Source: Dyadobacter sp. CY343 (GTDB taxonomy: Bacteria > Bacteroidota > Bacteroidia > Cytophagales > Spirosomataceae). Taken from it: 64,000 bases of DNA. A program made the position numbers and the translations under genes. Positions 26,700-34,653 of this stretch are shown piece by piece (position 1 is the stretch's first letter; every line of letters starts with the position of its first letter). The stretch lies in contig NZ_JAJUXK010000004.1 in NCBI RefSeq assembly GCF_021390335.1, positions 186,001 to 250,000 of the forward strand, written 5' to 3'. Below the pieces are notes generated by a model. That model made no database searches. It was not told the origin of the DNA and saw only the letters and a list, made by a program, of their open reading frames with translations.

Positions 26700-28373
26700 A
26701 TGATTACGGAAGACAAAAAGGAAGAGAAAAGCCTGAATTTTATAGAAGAGATCGTAGAGGCCGATTTACAATCAGGAAAATACACTCAGATCATTACCCG
26801 CTTCCCGCCAGAACCTAATGGTTATCTGCACATTGGGCACGCGTCATCTATTTGTCTCAATTTTGGATTAACCAAAAAATTTCCCGGCTATACCAACCTG
26901 CGATTTGACGATACAAACCCGGTAACTGAGGATACTGAGTATGTAGAAAGCATTAAACGGGATATTCGCTGGATGGGATTTGAGTGGAAACACGAACTTT
27001 ATGCTTCCGATTATTTCGATACATTATATGATTTCGCCGTTTCGCTGATCCAGCACGGGCTTGCATACGTCGACGATTCCACTTCGGAGGAAATTGCCGC
27101 GCTGAAAGGTACTCCGACCGAACCCGGAAAAGACAGCCCGTACCGCGATCGCAGCGTGGAGGAGAATCTTGTACTTTTTGAACAAATGAGAAATGGCGAT
27201 TTTCCTGACGGAAGTCGCACGCTGCGTGCCAAAATAGATATGGCGCATATCAATATGCTCATGCGTGACCCTATTTTGTACCGTATCAAACACGCGAAAC
27301 ACCACCGTACCGGCGAAAAATGGTGCATTTATCCGATGTACGATTTCGCCCACGGTCAAAGTGATTCCATAGAAACCGTTACGCATTCCATTTGTACACT
27401 TGAATTTGCGCCGCACCGCGAATTGTACGACTGGCTCATCGCACAGCTGAATATATATCCCTCGCATCAATACGAATTCGCGCGGCGGAACCTGAATTAC
27501 ACAGTTACCAGCAAGCGAAAACTATTGCAACTTGTTCAGGAAAAACACGTTAGCGGCTGGGACGATCCCCGGATGCCGACAATCAGCGGTTTGCGCCGTC
27601 GTGGGTTTACTCCCGAGAGTATCAGCGATTTCTGTGACCGGATCGGTGTGGCGCGTCGTGAGAATATGATCGATGTGGGCTTGCTGGAATTTTGTGTGAG
27701 AGAGGATTTGAATAAAAAGGCTTTGCGCAGAATGGTCGTTCTGGATCCTTTAAAAGTGATTATCACCAATTTCCCGGAAGGCGAAACGGAAATGTGCCAC
27801 AGCGAAAATAACCCTGAGGATGTTTCTACCGGTAACAGAGAGATTCCATTTACGAGAGAGATCTATATTGAAAAGGAGGATTTTATGGAAACGCCTTCCA
27901 AAAAATACTTCCGCCTGGCGCCCGGTAAAATGGTCCGCTTGAAAGGTGCATACATCATTCAATGCGACGATTTCGTGAAAGACGAAAATGGTGAAGTAAC
28001 AGAAGTGCATTGCAGCTTTATTGAAAATAGCAAAAGCGGCCATGATACAACCGGTATCAATGTGAAAGGCACACTGCATTGGGTATCTGCTGCACATGCG
28101 GTTAAAGCCGAGATCAGGTTATATGATCGACTGTTCTCGGTGGAAGATGTTTCCTCTGAGGAAGGTGATTTTAAAGATTACATCAACCCGGAATCCCTGC
28201 ACATTATCACCGGCTATGCCGAACCCGCGCTACTCGACGCAGAAGAAGGACAATCGTTCCAGTTCCTGCGCAAAGGCTATTTCGTAAAAGACCCCGACAG
28301 CCAGCCCGGCGCACTGGTTTTCAACAGAACGGTTACATTGCGAGACAACTGGGCTAAGGCGGCGGAGAAGTAA
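26700..28373 (+). CDS. glnS: Glutaminyl-tRNA synthetase
   Basis: A 557-residue class I aminoacyl-tRNA synthetase that charges tRNA(Gln) with glutamine. FPPEPNGYLHIGHASSICLN contains the HIGH motif with the GlnRS/GluRS-type PPEPNG prefix; TVTSKRKLLQ is the KMSKS-equivalent; the anticodon-binding beta-barrels fill the C-terminal 220 residues. The presence of GlnRS means this lineage does not depend only on the Glu-tRNA amidotransferase route. It is full length, with its own promoter at 26643, and higB follows 28 nt after the stop. Confidence 0.96.
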   Translation: MITEDKKEEKSLNFIEEIVEADLQSGKYTQIITRFPPEPNGYLHIGHASSICLNFGLTKKFPGYTNLRFDDTNPVTEDTEYVESIKRDIRWMGFEWKHELYASDYFDTLYDFAVSLIQHGLAYVDDSTSEEIAALKGTPTEPGKDSPYRDRSVEENLVLFEQMRNGDFPDGSRTLRAKIDMAHINMLMRDPILYRIKHAKHHRTGEKWCIYPMYDFAHGQSDSIETVTHSICTLEFAPHRELYDWLIAQLNIYPSHQYEFARRNLNYTVTSKRKLLQLVQEKHVSGWDDPRMPTISGLRRRGFTPESISDFCDRIGVARRENMIDVGLLEFCVREDLNKKALRRMVVLDPLKVIITNFPEGETEMCHSENNPEDVSTGNREIPFTREIYIEKEDFMETPSKKYFRLAPGKMVRLKGAYIIQCDDFVKDENGEVTEVHCSFIENSKSGHDTTGINVKGTLHWVSAAHAVKAEIRLYDRLFSVEDVSSEEGDFKDYINPESLHIITGYAEPALLDAEEGQSFQFLRKGYFVKDPDSQPGALVFNRTVTLRDNWAKAAEK

Positions 28374-28401
28374 AAAAAGGCTAATACACACACACTTTTT
28401 G

Positions 28402-28680
28402 ATGATTGTATCCATTAAGCACAAGGGACTACTGCTTTATTATGAAAGTGGCAATGGTTCTAAATTACCGGCCTCGTATCTTAGAAAGATAGTAAGGATA
28501 TTTGATCAGCTCGACGCGGTTTCAACTTTGGAGGATGTGAAACAATTGGGAAGCGGAGTGCATAAGTTATCCGGCGATCTTGCCGAATGTTGGTCTATCA
28601 AAGTTTCGCCTAACTACCGGATAGTTTTCAGATTCCAGGATGGCGATATTTATGATGTTGATTACCTAGATTATCATTGA
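28402..28680 (+). CDS. higB: HigB/RelE-family toxin
   Basis: A 92-residue RelE-fold mRNA interferase typical of HigB: IKHKGLLLYYESGNGSKLPA at the start, VHKLSGDLAECWSIKVSPNY and RIVFRFQDGDIYDVDYLDYH at the end. It would cleave mRNA at the ribosome A site and be held in check by the downstream HigA. The toxin gene comes first, as in higBA modules. The ATG at 28402 is preferred over the TTG at 28399. No promoter is clear in the 28 nt after glnS, so it may be read from glnS or from an undetected start. Confidence 0.88.
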   Translation: MIVSIKHKGLLLYYESGNGSKLPASYLRKIVRIFDQLDAVSTLEDVKQLGSGVHKLSGDLAECWSIKVSPNYRIVFRFQDGDIYDVDYLDYH

Positions 28681-28684
28681 TGCT

Positions 28685-28996
28685 ATGTTAAAAAGAGAAC
28701 TTCCGCCAGTACATCCTGGTGAAATCCTTAGAGAGGAATATATTGTTGAGCGCAACCTGACGATCACGGAAGTGGCCTCAGGGCTGGGTATCAGCCGTAC
28801 TAACTTGTCTGCGATTGTGAACGGCCATTCAGGAATCAGTCCTGAGCTATCCGTGAAATTGTCTGAGGCATTTGGCAACTCCACCCAATTCTGGATTAAT
28901 CTACAAAAAAACTATGATATGTGGCATGCAGAGAAAAATGTCGACAGAACGAGTATAAGGCATTTTTGGAACGACCGTGACTTACAGTCAGCTTAA
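28685..28996 (+). CDS. higA: HigA-family antitoxin
   Basis: A 103-residue XRE-type helix-turn-helix protein. VHPGEILREEYIVERNLTI is the HigA signature; VASGLGISRTNLSAIVNGHS is the helix-turn-helix; LSEAFGNSTQFWINLQKNYD follows. It binds and neutralises HigB and probably represses the operon. It starts 4 nt after the higB stop, consistent with coupled translation. Confidence 0.92.
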   Translation: MLKRELPPVHPGEILREEYIVERNLTITEVASGLGISRTNLSAIVNGHSGISPELSVKLSEAFGNSTQFWINLQKNYDMWHAEKNVDRTSIRHFWNDRDLQSA

Positions 28997-29026
28997 AGTA
29001 TTTAATTAGATTGCTTACAAATAATC

Positions 29027-29057
29027 TTGCTTGACAGGAAGTTTGATCCTATATTTG
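29027..29057 (+). promoter_or_regulatory. Bacteroidota promoter
   Basis: TTG (29027-29029) and a perfect TATATTTG (29050-29057), 20 nt apart. The transcript should start near 29064, so the following gene must begin downstream of that. Confidence 0.6.
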
Positions 29058-29093
29058 TGCAACAATTTCCACGAATTAAATTCTTTACTGTCA

Positions 29094-29441
29094 GTGAATA
29101 CCCCCAATGAATTGTTCAGTACTGCGAAAGGTTTTTGCGTACAATGTGATCTTACTTCCAGAATCCAACTTCATTTCGGCGAAATTCAAGCTTCTTTTAA
29201 AGTCCGTGATTTCCTGGCATTTCGCCGGTTTATCAACAGTATTGATATCCACAGCAAAATTTTTGACCTCTCCGATGAATCTGATTACGAGTTCGTTGAG
29301 GCTCCGCAGCTAAACATTTACCATAAACTAACGCTCTGTGAACTGATCCAGTTACGCGAGCTTGTGAATGGTACCCACTTCGCTATCGAGCTGAATTCCC
29401 TGCTCCACCAACTACTCTTCTTAGAACCAGAATCAGTCTAA
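29094..29441 (+). CDS. Hypothetical protein (about 115 residues)
   Basis: I do not recognise a characterised family. The frame is open from 29031 (TTG), but the promoter at 29027-29057 overlaps that start. The first usable codon is GTG at 29094, giving MNTPNELFSTAKGFCVQCD. The N-terminal half contains GFCVQCD with two Cys, then IQLHFGEIQASFKVRDFLAF and a helical C-terminus with TLCELIQLRELVNGTHFAIE. No signal peptide or membrane segment, so it is probably cytoplasmic. Small Bacteroidota DUF proteins with a Cys-x2-Cys start near a ferritin exist, but I cannot name one with confidence. Confidence 0.6.
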   Translation: MNTPNELFSTAKGFCVQCDLTSRIQLHFGEIQASFKVRDFLAFRRFINSIDIHSKIFDLSDESDYEFVEAPQLNIYHKLTLCELIQLRELVNGTHFAIELNSLLHQLLFLEPESV

Positions 29442-29489
29442 ATAGCTCATTCAGATCATATTAGACCAATTCCAAATTTCAGATCCGAT

Positions 29490-29519
29490 TTGGATTGATG
29501 AACTTTCGCATGATATTTG
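29490..29519 (+). promoter_or_regulatory. Promoter of the ferritin gene
   Basis: TTG (29490-29492) and GATATTTG (29512-29519), exactly 19 nt apart; the -7 box differs from TAnnTTTG at one base. The leader to the ATG at 29553 is about 26 nt. Confidence 0.5.
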
Positions 29520-29552
29520 TACTTATAAATACAAATAAAAAGAAAGTAAACC

Positions 29553-30077
29553 ATGAGAGATTTATTGAGACAACGGACTTCCCTAAAAGAGGAAATAGAA
29601 ATACTTTTAAATAACCAGGTTAAAATGGAAGCTGAGGCTTCTGCCAAATATCTGGCAATGGCTTCCTGGTGTGATCGCAACGGATTCAGATACAGTGCTA
29701 AATATTTCATGAAGCAGTCTGAGGAAGAAAGAGAGCACATGGTTAAGATATTTGACTACCTGATGTTCGTAGGCGGAAACGCAACTTCTCCTGAAGTACC
29801 CGCTGTAAGACACGAATTTCCAACCTTCAAAAGTATCTTCGAAGCTGCACTACAAAGTGAGATCGCGGTAACGCAATCGATCAACCGCATTGTATCGCAA
29901 AGCCGCAAAGAAGAAGATTATGCAACTGAAAACTTCCTTCAGTGGTTTGTTAAAGAACAAACAGAAGAAGAAGACAATGCACGCCGCGCACTTGAACTTT
30001 TCGATGTGATCGGAGAAGAAGGTACAGGCCAGTATTTTATCGACAAAGCGATCGGTAAACTCGGACACGAAGAATAA
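29553..30077 (+). CDS. ftnA: Ferritin
   Basis: A 174-residue iron-storage protein that forms a 24-subunit cage and oxidises Fe(II) at a dinuclear site. NNQVKMEAEASAKYLAMASW holds Glu26, aligned with the first ferroxidase Glu of E. coli FtnA. MKQSEEEREHMVKIFDYL holds the Glu-His pair; the fourth helix has FLQWFVKEQTEEE. It has its own promoter, and a terminator at 30099. Confidence 0.93.
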   Translation: MRDLLRQRTSLKEEIEILLNNQVKMEAEASAKYLAMASWCDRNGFRYSAKYFMKQSEEEREHMVKIFDYLMFVGGNATSPEVPAVRHEFPTFKSIFEAALQSEIAVTQSINRIVSQSRKEEDYATENFLQWFVKEQTEEEDNARRALELFDVIGEEGTGQYFIDKAIGKLGHEE

Positions 30078-30098
30078 AATATCAGCAATGATAAGTCT

Positions 30099-30134
30099 GA
30101 GGCTGCTTCTGCAAGGAGGCAGCCTCTTGTTTTA
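30099..30134 (+). terminator. Rho-independent terminator after ferritin
   Basis: gaggctgc (30099-30106) pairs with gcagcctc (30119-30126), followed by ttgtttta. Confidence 0.75.
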
Positions 30135-30212
30135 TATCCTGATGTGGTATGTCTTTTGCTTCTTTTGAGATTAAAATAGTAGTATTGCAAAAAGCGCCGC
30201 CAGCCATAATAA

Positions 30213-32450
30213 ATGATCTATCTCGACGAATTTAAGAAATTCATTTTCAGTCATAACCTGTCGACGGGAGTGCGCTTAACGCTGGGCGCGATCATTCCAA
30301 GCCTTATTTTTCAGCATTACGGTATCCTTGGCGAGATGATCGCGTTTCCACTTGGGACACTGATTATCGGCGCCACGGATAACCCCGGCCCCTATCACCG
30401 CAGGCGAAATGCATTGCTGGTTGCGATCGGTACCTGCTTCGTCGTGGCCTGCATTACCGGCTTTCTGCGGCACCTCCACTTTGTCATTTTTATTGAGATC
30501 ATCGTCTTCGGGATGCTTTTTTCGCTGGTGGGCGTATACGGTAACCGCGTTAACAGCATCGGATTGATCGCATTGCTGGTGTTCGTATTCAATATCGACG
30601 ATCACCTGAGCGGGGATATGGTTTTGCGTACCGCGGCCATTTTTGCTGCTGGCGGGATCTGGTACTTCTTGCTTTTTATGATCCTGCAAAAGCTTTTGCC
30701 TTATAAATTGATCCAGCAGCTTCTCGGTGAAAGTTTCATAGAGCTGGGTAAACTGCTTTCTATCAAGGCGGGTTATTATTTTGCCAATCCCGACTACGAT
30801 GGGTTGTTCAATCGGATTGTAAAGCAGCAGGTATTACTCCGTGAAAATCATGAAAATCTGAGGGAGATACTTTTCAAAACGCGCGAGATCGTCACCGAAT
30901 CGACTAACAAAAGCCGCATATTAATGCTAATGTTCCTCGACAGCATTGACCTTTTCGAACGCATATTAAACTCACAACAGAACTACGCGAACCTGCACCG
31001 GGCATTTGACCATACCAAAGTGCTCAGGCTATTCGGAACTTACATCACCTGGCTGGCCGACGAAATTCAGACGATCGGGATAGCAGTTCAAAGCGGCTTC
31101 GCTTCCCAGCCGCGCCACGACCTGGACGAAGCTTTTGCGAAATGTCAGAAAGCGTTCGAGCGGATGCGTGAATATAAAATGACCCATGAGAACATGGAGG
31201 ATTTTATCATGCTGCGCCAGATTCTGAACAGTTTGCAGGATGTTACCGAGCGTATCAAGAAAATGCACCGCGCTACTACCTACGATGCAGAGGTTGGGAA
31301 AGGGTACACTTTGAATGTTCAGGGAGACAATTTCATCCCGAAACAGGAATATCATCCACGCATCTTACTGGATAATTTGTCACTTAAATCCAGCCATTTC
31401 CGCCACGCGGTCCGGGTTACGCTTGGCTTGCTGGTGGGCTATGTCGCATCGCTCTTCTTCGAACTTGGCCACGGCTACTGGATTTTGCTGACCATTGTGG
31501 TGATTTTAAAACCCGCTTTCAGTATCACGCAAAAACGGAATATTCACCGCATTGGGGGCACTTTGCTTGGCGTCGCGACCGGATTTTTGCTATTGTACCT
31601 TGTTAAAGACAGCACTGCCTTATTTGTATTCATGATGCTGGCTATGGTCACGGCATACAGTTTCTTGAAAATCAACTATTTCATTGCTTCCACATCCATC
31701 ACTTTGTATGTGATATTATCATTCAACTTCCTGAATCCGAACCATATACAAACTGTATTGGAGGATCGGGTGGTCGATACCATTATCGGATCGGTGATCG
31801 CTTATGTGATTTCATCGTACGTATTGCCGGTTTGGGAGCATTCGCAGATCAATCAATACATCAAAGAGGCGCTGGATGCAAACCGAAAATATTTTGATCT
31901 GGTGGCAGGGAAATTTGCTGGTAAGGAGCTCGATATCAACGAAATGAAAGTGAGCAGGAAAGATGCGATCATTGCGATGGCAAACCTTTCTGATAATTTC
32001 CAGAAAATGCTTTCCGAGCCCAAAAGACAGCAGCTTAACATGCAGGAATATCACCAGTTTGTCGCGACGAGCCACATGCTCACTTCCTACATTGCCTCTT
32101 TGTCTACTTACGCACAAATGCTCAACTACTCCGAGTTTTCAACGGAATTTGAGCTGATGATCAGACAGATAGACCGGCAATTGCTTGCTGCAACTGATAT
32201 TATCGAAGGCAAGAAGAACAATACTTTTGAGATAACCCGGGAATCTTTACCACAAAACCAGAAGCTGATCGAGCTGCTCGCGAAACGAAAAAAGGAAATC
32301 AAAGAGCTGGGAATTGAAAAAGCGGATCAATCCGCGTCGAGAAAAATGTTATCGGATATAAAAACGATCAATGGGCTTTTCGAACTGATCAGCACTATTA
32401 CAATTGACGAAATCAAGATTTTACAAAAAATAAAGGCAGCTAATACATAG
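30213..32450 (+). CDS. FUSC-family membrane transporter (YccS-like)
   Basis: A 745-residue inner-membrane protein with two clusters of about six helices (residues about 18-165 and 405-530), each followed by a long helical cytoplasmic region. The FUSC motif SGVRLTLG-like STGVRLTLGAIIPSLIF opens the first cluster; HAVRVTLGLLVGYVASLFFE opens the second. Proteins of this type are thought to export aromatic acids or other small organic acids. YwbE follows immediately (1 nt), so the genes are co-transcribed. The substrate is unknown. Confidence 0.82.
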   Translation: MIYLDEFKKFIFSHNLSTGVRLTLGAIIPSLIFQHYGILGEMIAFPLGTLIIGATDNPGPYHRRRNALLVAIGTCFVVACITGFLRHLHFVIFIEIIVFGMLFSLVGVYGNRVNSIGLIALLVFVFNIDDHLSGDMVLRTAAIFAAGGIWYFLLFMILQKLLPYKLIQQLLGESFIELGKLLSIKAGYYFANPDYDGLFNRIVKQQVLLRENHENLREILFKTREIVTESTNKSRILMLMFLDSIDLFERILNSQQNYANLHRAFDHTKVLRLFGTYITWLADEIQTIGIAVQSGFASQPRHDLDEAFAKCQKAFERMREYKMTHENMEDFIMLRQILNSLQDVTERIKKMHRATTYDAEVGKGYTLNVQGDNFIPKQEYHPRILLDNLSLKSSHFRHAVRVTLGLLVGYVASLFFELGHGYWILLTIVVILKPAFSITQKRNIHRIGGTLLGVATGFLLLYLVKDSTALFVFMMLAMVTAYSFLKINYFIASTSITLYVILSFNFLNPNHIQTVLEDRVVDTIIGSVIAYVISSYVLPVWEHSQINQYIKEALDANRKYFDLVAGKFAGKELDINEMKVSRKDAIIAMANLSDNFQKMLSEPKRQQLNMQEYHQFVATSHMLTSYIASLSTYAQMLNYSEFSTEFELMIRQIDRQLLAATDIIEGKKNNTFEITRESLPQNQKLIELLAKRKKEIKELGIEKADQSASRKMLSDIKTINGLFELISTITIDEIKILQKIKAANT

Positions 32451-32451
32451 A

Positions 32452-32652
32452 ATGGAAGGATTATCAGGAACAGAAAGAAAGAATATCCGCGCCGGCCTTT
32501 CAGTCGGAATCGTTTTGAAGAAAGATCAACGGAGCGGCACGTTAACCTATGGAATTGTTAAAGATATCCTCACCAAAGCGCCGGTTCACACACACGGAAT
32601 CAAGGTCAGGCTCGAAACGGGCGACGTCGGCCGCGTTAAAATCATTCAGTAA
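32452..32652 (+). CDS. ywbE: YwbE-family protein (DUF2196)
   Basis: A 66-residue protein that matches YwbE along its whole length: GTERKNIRAGLSVGIVLKKD, then GIVKDILTKAPVHTHGIKVR and GDVGRVKII. It folds as a small beta protein of unknown function, cytoplasmic. It starts one base after the FUSC stop codon and lies 20 nt before the OYE-family gene, inside one probable operon. Confidence 0.88.
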   Translation: MEGLSGTERKNIRAGLSVGIVLKKDQRSGTLTYGIVKDILTKAPVHTHGIKVRLETGDVGRVKIIQ

Positions 32653-32672
32653 ATTTCACCAACAACTAATTT

Positions 32673-33746
32673 ATGTCATCACTCCTGTTCACTCCAATTA
32701 CATTTAAAAGTGTCGAATTAAAGAACCGCATTGTCGTTTCTCCGATGTGCCAGTATTCATCCGTCGATGGATTTGCAAACGACTGGCATTTGGTCCATTT
32801 AGGTAGCCGGGCTGTCGGAGGCGCGTCGCTTATCATTGCCGAAGCCAGCGCAGTATCGCCGGAAGGCAGAATTTCTCCCGAAGATTTGGGTATCTGGAAA
32901 GACGAGCATATTGAAAAGTTGAAGCAGATCACCGATTTCATAACTTCTCAAGGAACCGTACCAGGCATTCAGCTCTCCCACGCAGGCAGAAAGGCAAGCA
33001 CTTACCCAGCCTGGAAAGGCCGCGGACAAGTTCCGTTTGACCAGGGCGGCTGGCAAACTTTAAGCGCCTCCCCCATTCCTTTTCACGCAAGTGAAAATCC
33101 GCCGCTTGAACTCGATCAGGCTGGTATTGACAAAGTAATTTCCGATTTTGCCGACGCCGCGCAACGAGCTCTCAAGGCGAGGTTCAAAGTGATCGAAATC
33201 CACGCAGCTCACGGTTACCTGGTGCACCAGTTCCTCTCGCCGCTCAGTAATGCGCGACAGGATCAATATGGCGGAAGCTTCGAAAACAGAATACGGTTTT
33301 TACTCGAAATCCTGGAAGGAGTGAATAAGGTGTGGCCGCAGGAATTGCCGGTTTTCGTAAGAATTTCCGCAACGGACTGGGCTGAGAATGGGTGGGACGA
33401 AGAGCAATCTTCCAGATTAGCCGGCATATTAAAAGAAAAGAATGTGTCACTGATCGACGTTTCGACCGGTGGTTTGGTTTCAAATGTCAAAATCCCCGTC
33501 GGCCCCTCTTATCAGGTGCCTTTTTCTGCGAAGATCAAAAAAGAAAATGGCGTATTGACGGGAGCAGTTGGTTTGATCACAGAAGCTGCTCAGGCCGAAA
33601 GTATCCTGCAAAACAATGAAGCCGACCTGATCATTATGGCGCGGGAGCTGTTACGTGACCCCTACTTCCCGCTGCATGCAGCGCATGAACTAGGCGAAGA
33701 TATTACCTGGCCTATTCAATACGACCGGGCAAAACCTACCCTGTAA
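32673..33746 (+). CDS. Old yellow enzyme family NAD(P)H:flavin oxidoreductase (YqjM/NamA-like)
   Basis: A 357-residue FMN ene-reductase, class III OYE. The active site SPMCQYSSVDGFANDWHLVH has the Cys that tunes FMN in YqjM, and AAHGYLVHQFLSPLSNARQD gives the substrate-binding loop. RDPYFPLHAAHELG near the C-terminus is typical. It reduces activated C=C bonds of enones using NADPH. It shares a probable operon with ywbE upstream and the EamA gene 10 nt downstream. Confidence 0.9.
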   Translation: MSSLLFTPITFKSVELKNRIVVSPMCQYSSVDGFANDWHLVHLGSRAVGGASLIIAEASAVSPEGRISPEDLGIWKDEHIEKLKQITDFITSQGTVPGIQLSHAGRKASTYPAWKGRGQVPFDQGGWQTLSASPIPFHASENPPLELDQAGIDKVISDFADAAQRALKARFKVIEIHAAHGYLVHQFLSPLSNARQDQYGGSFENRIRFLLEILEGVNKVWPQELPVFVRISATDWAENGWDEEQSSRLAGILKEKNVSLIDVSTGGLVSNVKIPVGPSYQVPFSAKIKKENGVLTGAVGLITEAAQAESILQNNEADLIIMARELLRDPYFPLHAAHELGEDITWPIQYDRAKPTL

Positions 33747-33756
33747 CATTTTTATC

Positions 33757-34653
33757 GTGAACCCGAGGATTGCGCTTGTAGTTGGTCTGATCAGCATCAG
33801 CATATTTCCGGTACTTGTGAAATGGGCGCCGGTGTCCGGCATTACCTCTGCATTCTACCGCATGTTCTTCGGGTTCATTCTGATATTGCCTTATGTTTTT
33901 TTAGCTAAAAAATTTACCTGGCCCGCTCGTAGCCTATGGCTTCCAACAATTCTGTGCGGGATTATCTTCGCTTCTGATATTGCCGTCTGGAATTTATCAA
34001 TCACACTTTCCAATGTAACCCAGGCTACTTTGCTCGCCAATCTTTCGCCCGTTTGGGTAGGTATATGTTCATTCTTTTTTCTTTCTGATAAACCAAAATC
34101 CGCATTCTGGGCCGGCACGATCGTCGCTCTGGCCGGAACTGTGATATTGATCGGATTCGAGCATTTCTCCGAGATGAAGCTGGATGCAGGATTTGGCCTG
34201 GCGATGCTATCGGGGGTTTTATATGCAGCCTATATGCTCCTGAGCAAATCAGTACTCAACAAAGTGGATATTGTTAGTTTTATGACGATCAATATGGCGG
34301 CTTCGAGCATTTACCTCCTGGCAATCTGTCTGTTTTTCGATCAGCCGCTTTTGGGTTTCACGCCATCGCTTTGGAGTGTTTTTGTAGTGCAGGGATTGAT
34401 CTGCCAACTTATCGGCTGGCTCGCATTGAATTATGCAGTGCAAAAAATGGATGCGAAAAGAGTCTCTCTTACACTGCTGAGCCAGGCGGTCGTGAGCGGA
34501 CTATTTGCCTGGATTTTTATAGACGAAGAAATTTCGTTGCAAATGATCGCCGGGGGTGTGATCATCCTGGCTGGTATTGCAATTACTTATCAGACTAAAA
34601 AACAAACTACCTCAGCTGAGAAGGCGGGTATTAAGCTTCGGGCAGATAAATAA
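33757..34653 (+). CDS. EamA-family transporter
   Basis: A 298-residue inner-membrane protein with ten hydrophobic segments and two EamA repeats (LVVGLISISIFPVLVKWAPV at the start; LSGVLYAAYMLLSKSVLNKV opening the second). The start is GTG at 33757, 10 nt after the OYE stop. The 3' end overlaps the stop of the PAS kinase gene on the other strand by 23 nt (34631-34653). The substrate is unknown. Confidence 0.82.
   Translation: MNPRIALVVGLISISIFPVLVKWAPVSGITSAFYRMFFGFILILPYVFLAKKFTWPARSLWLPTILCGIIFASDIAVWNLSITLSNVTQATLLANLSPVWVGICSFFFLSDKPKSAFWAGTIVALAGTVILIGFEHFSEMKLDAGFGLAMLSGVLYAAYMLLSKSVLNKVDIVSFMTINMAASSIYLLAICLFFDQPLLGFTPSLWSVFVVQGLICQLIGWLALNYAVQKMDAKRVSLTLLSQAVVSGLFAWIFIDEEISLQMIAGGVIILAGIAITYQTKKQTTSAEKAGIKLRADK

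Noticed and set aside
26495-26818. Plus-strand frame spanning the truA-glnS intergenic region
   Set aside because: It overlaps both truA (antisense) and glnS (different frame), and the promoter boxes of both lie inside it.
28384-28394. Short (AC)n run before higB
   Set aside because: Too short (about five units) to be a credible phase-variable repeat, and it is outside coding sequence.
29031-29056. Sigma-70-like -35 TTGAC at 29031
   Set aside because: Spacing to the -7 box would be 16 nt, and Bacteroidota use TTG at about 19-20 nt; the TTG at 29027 fits better.
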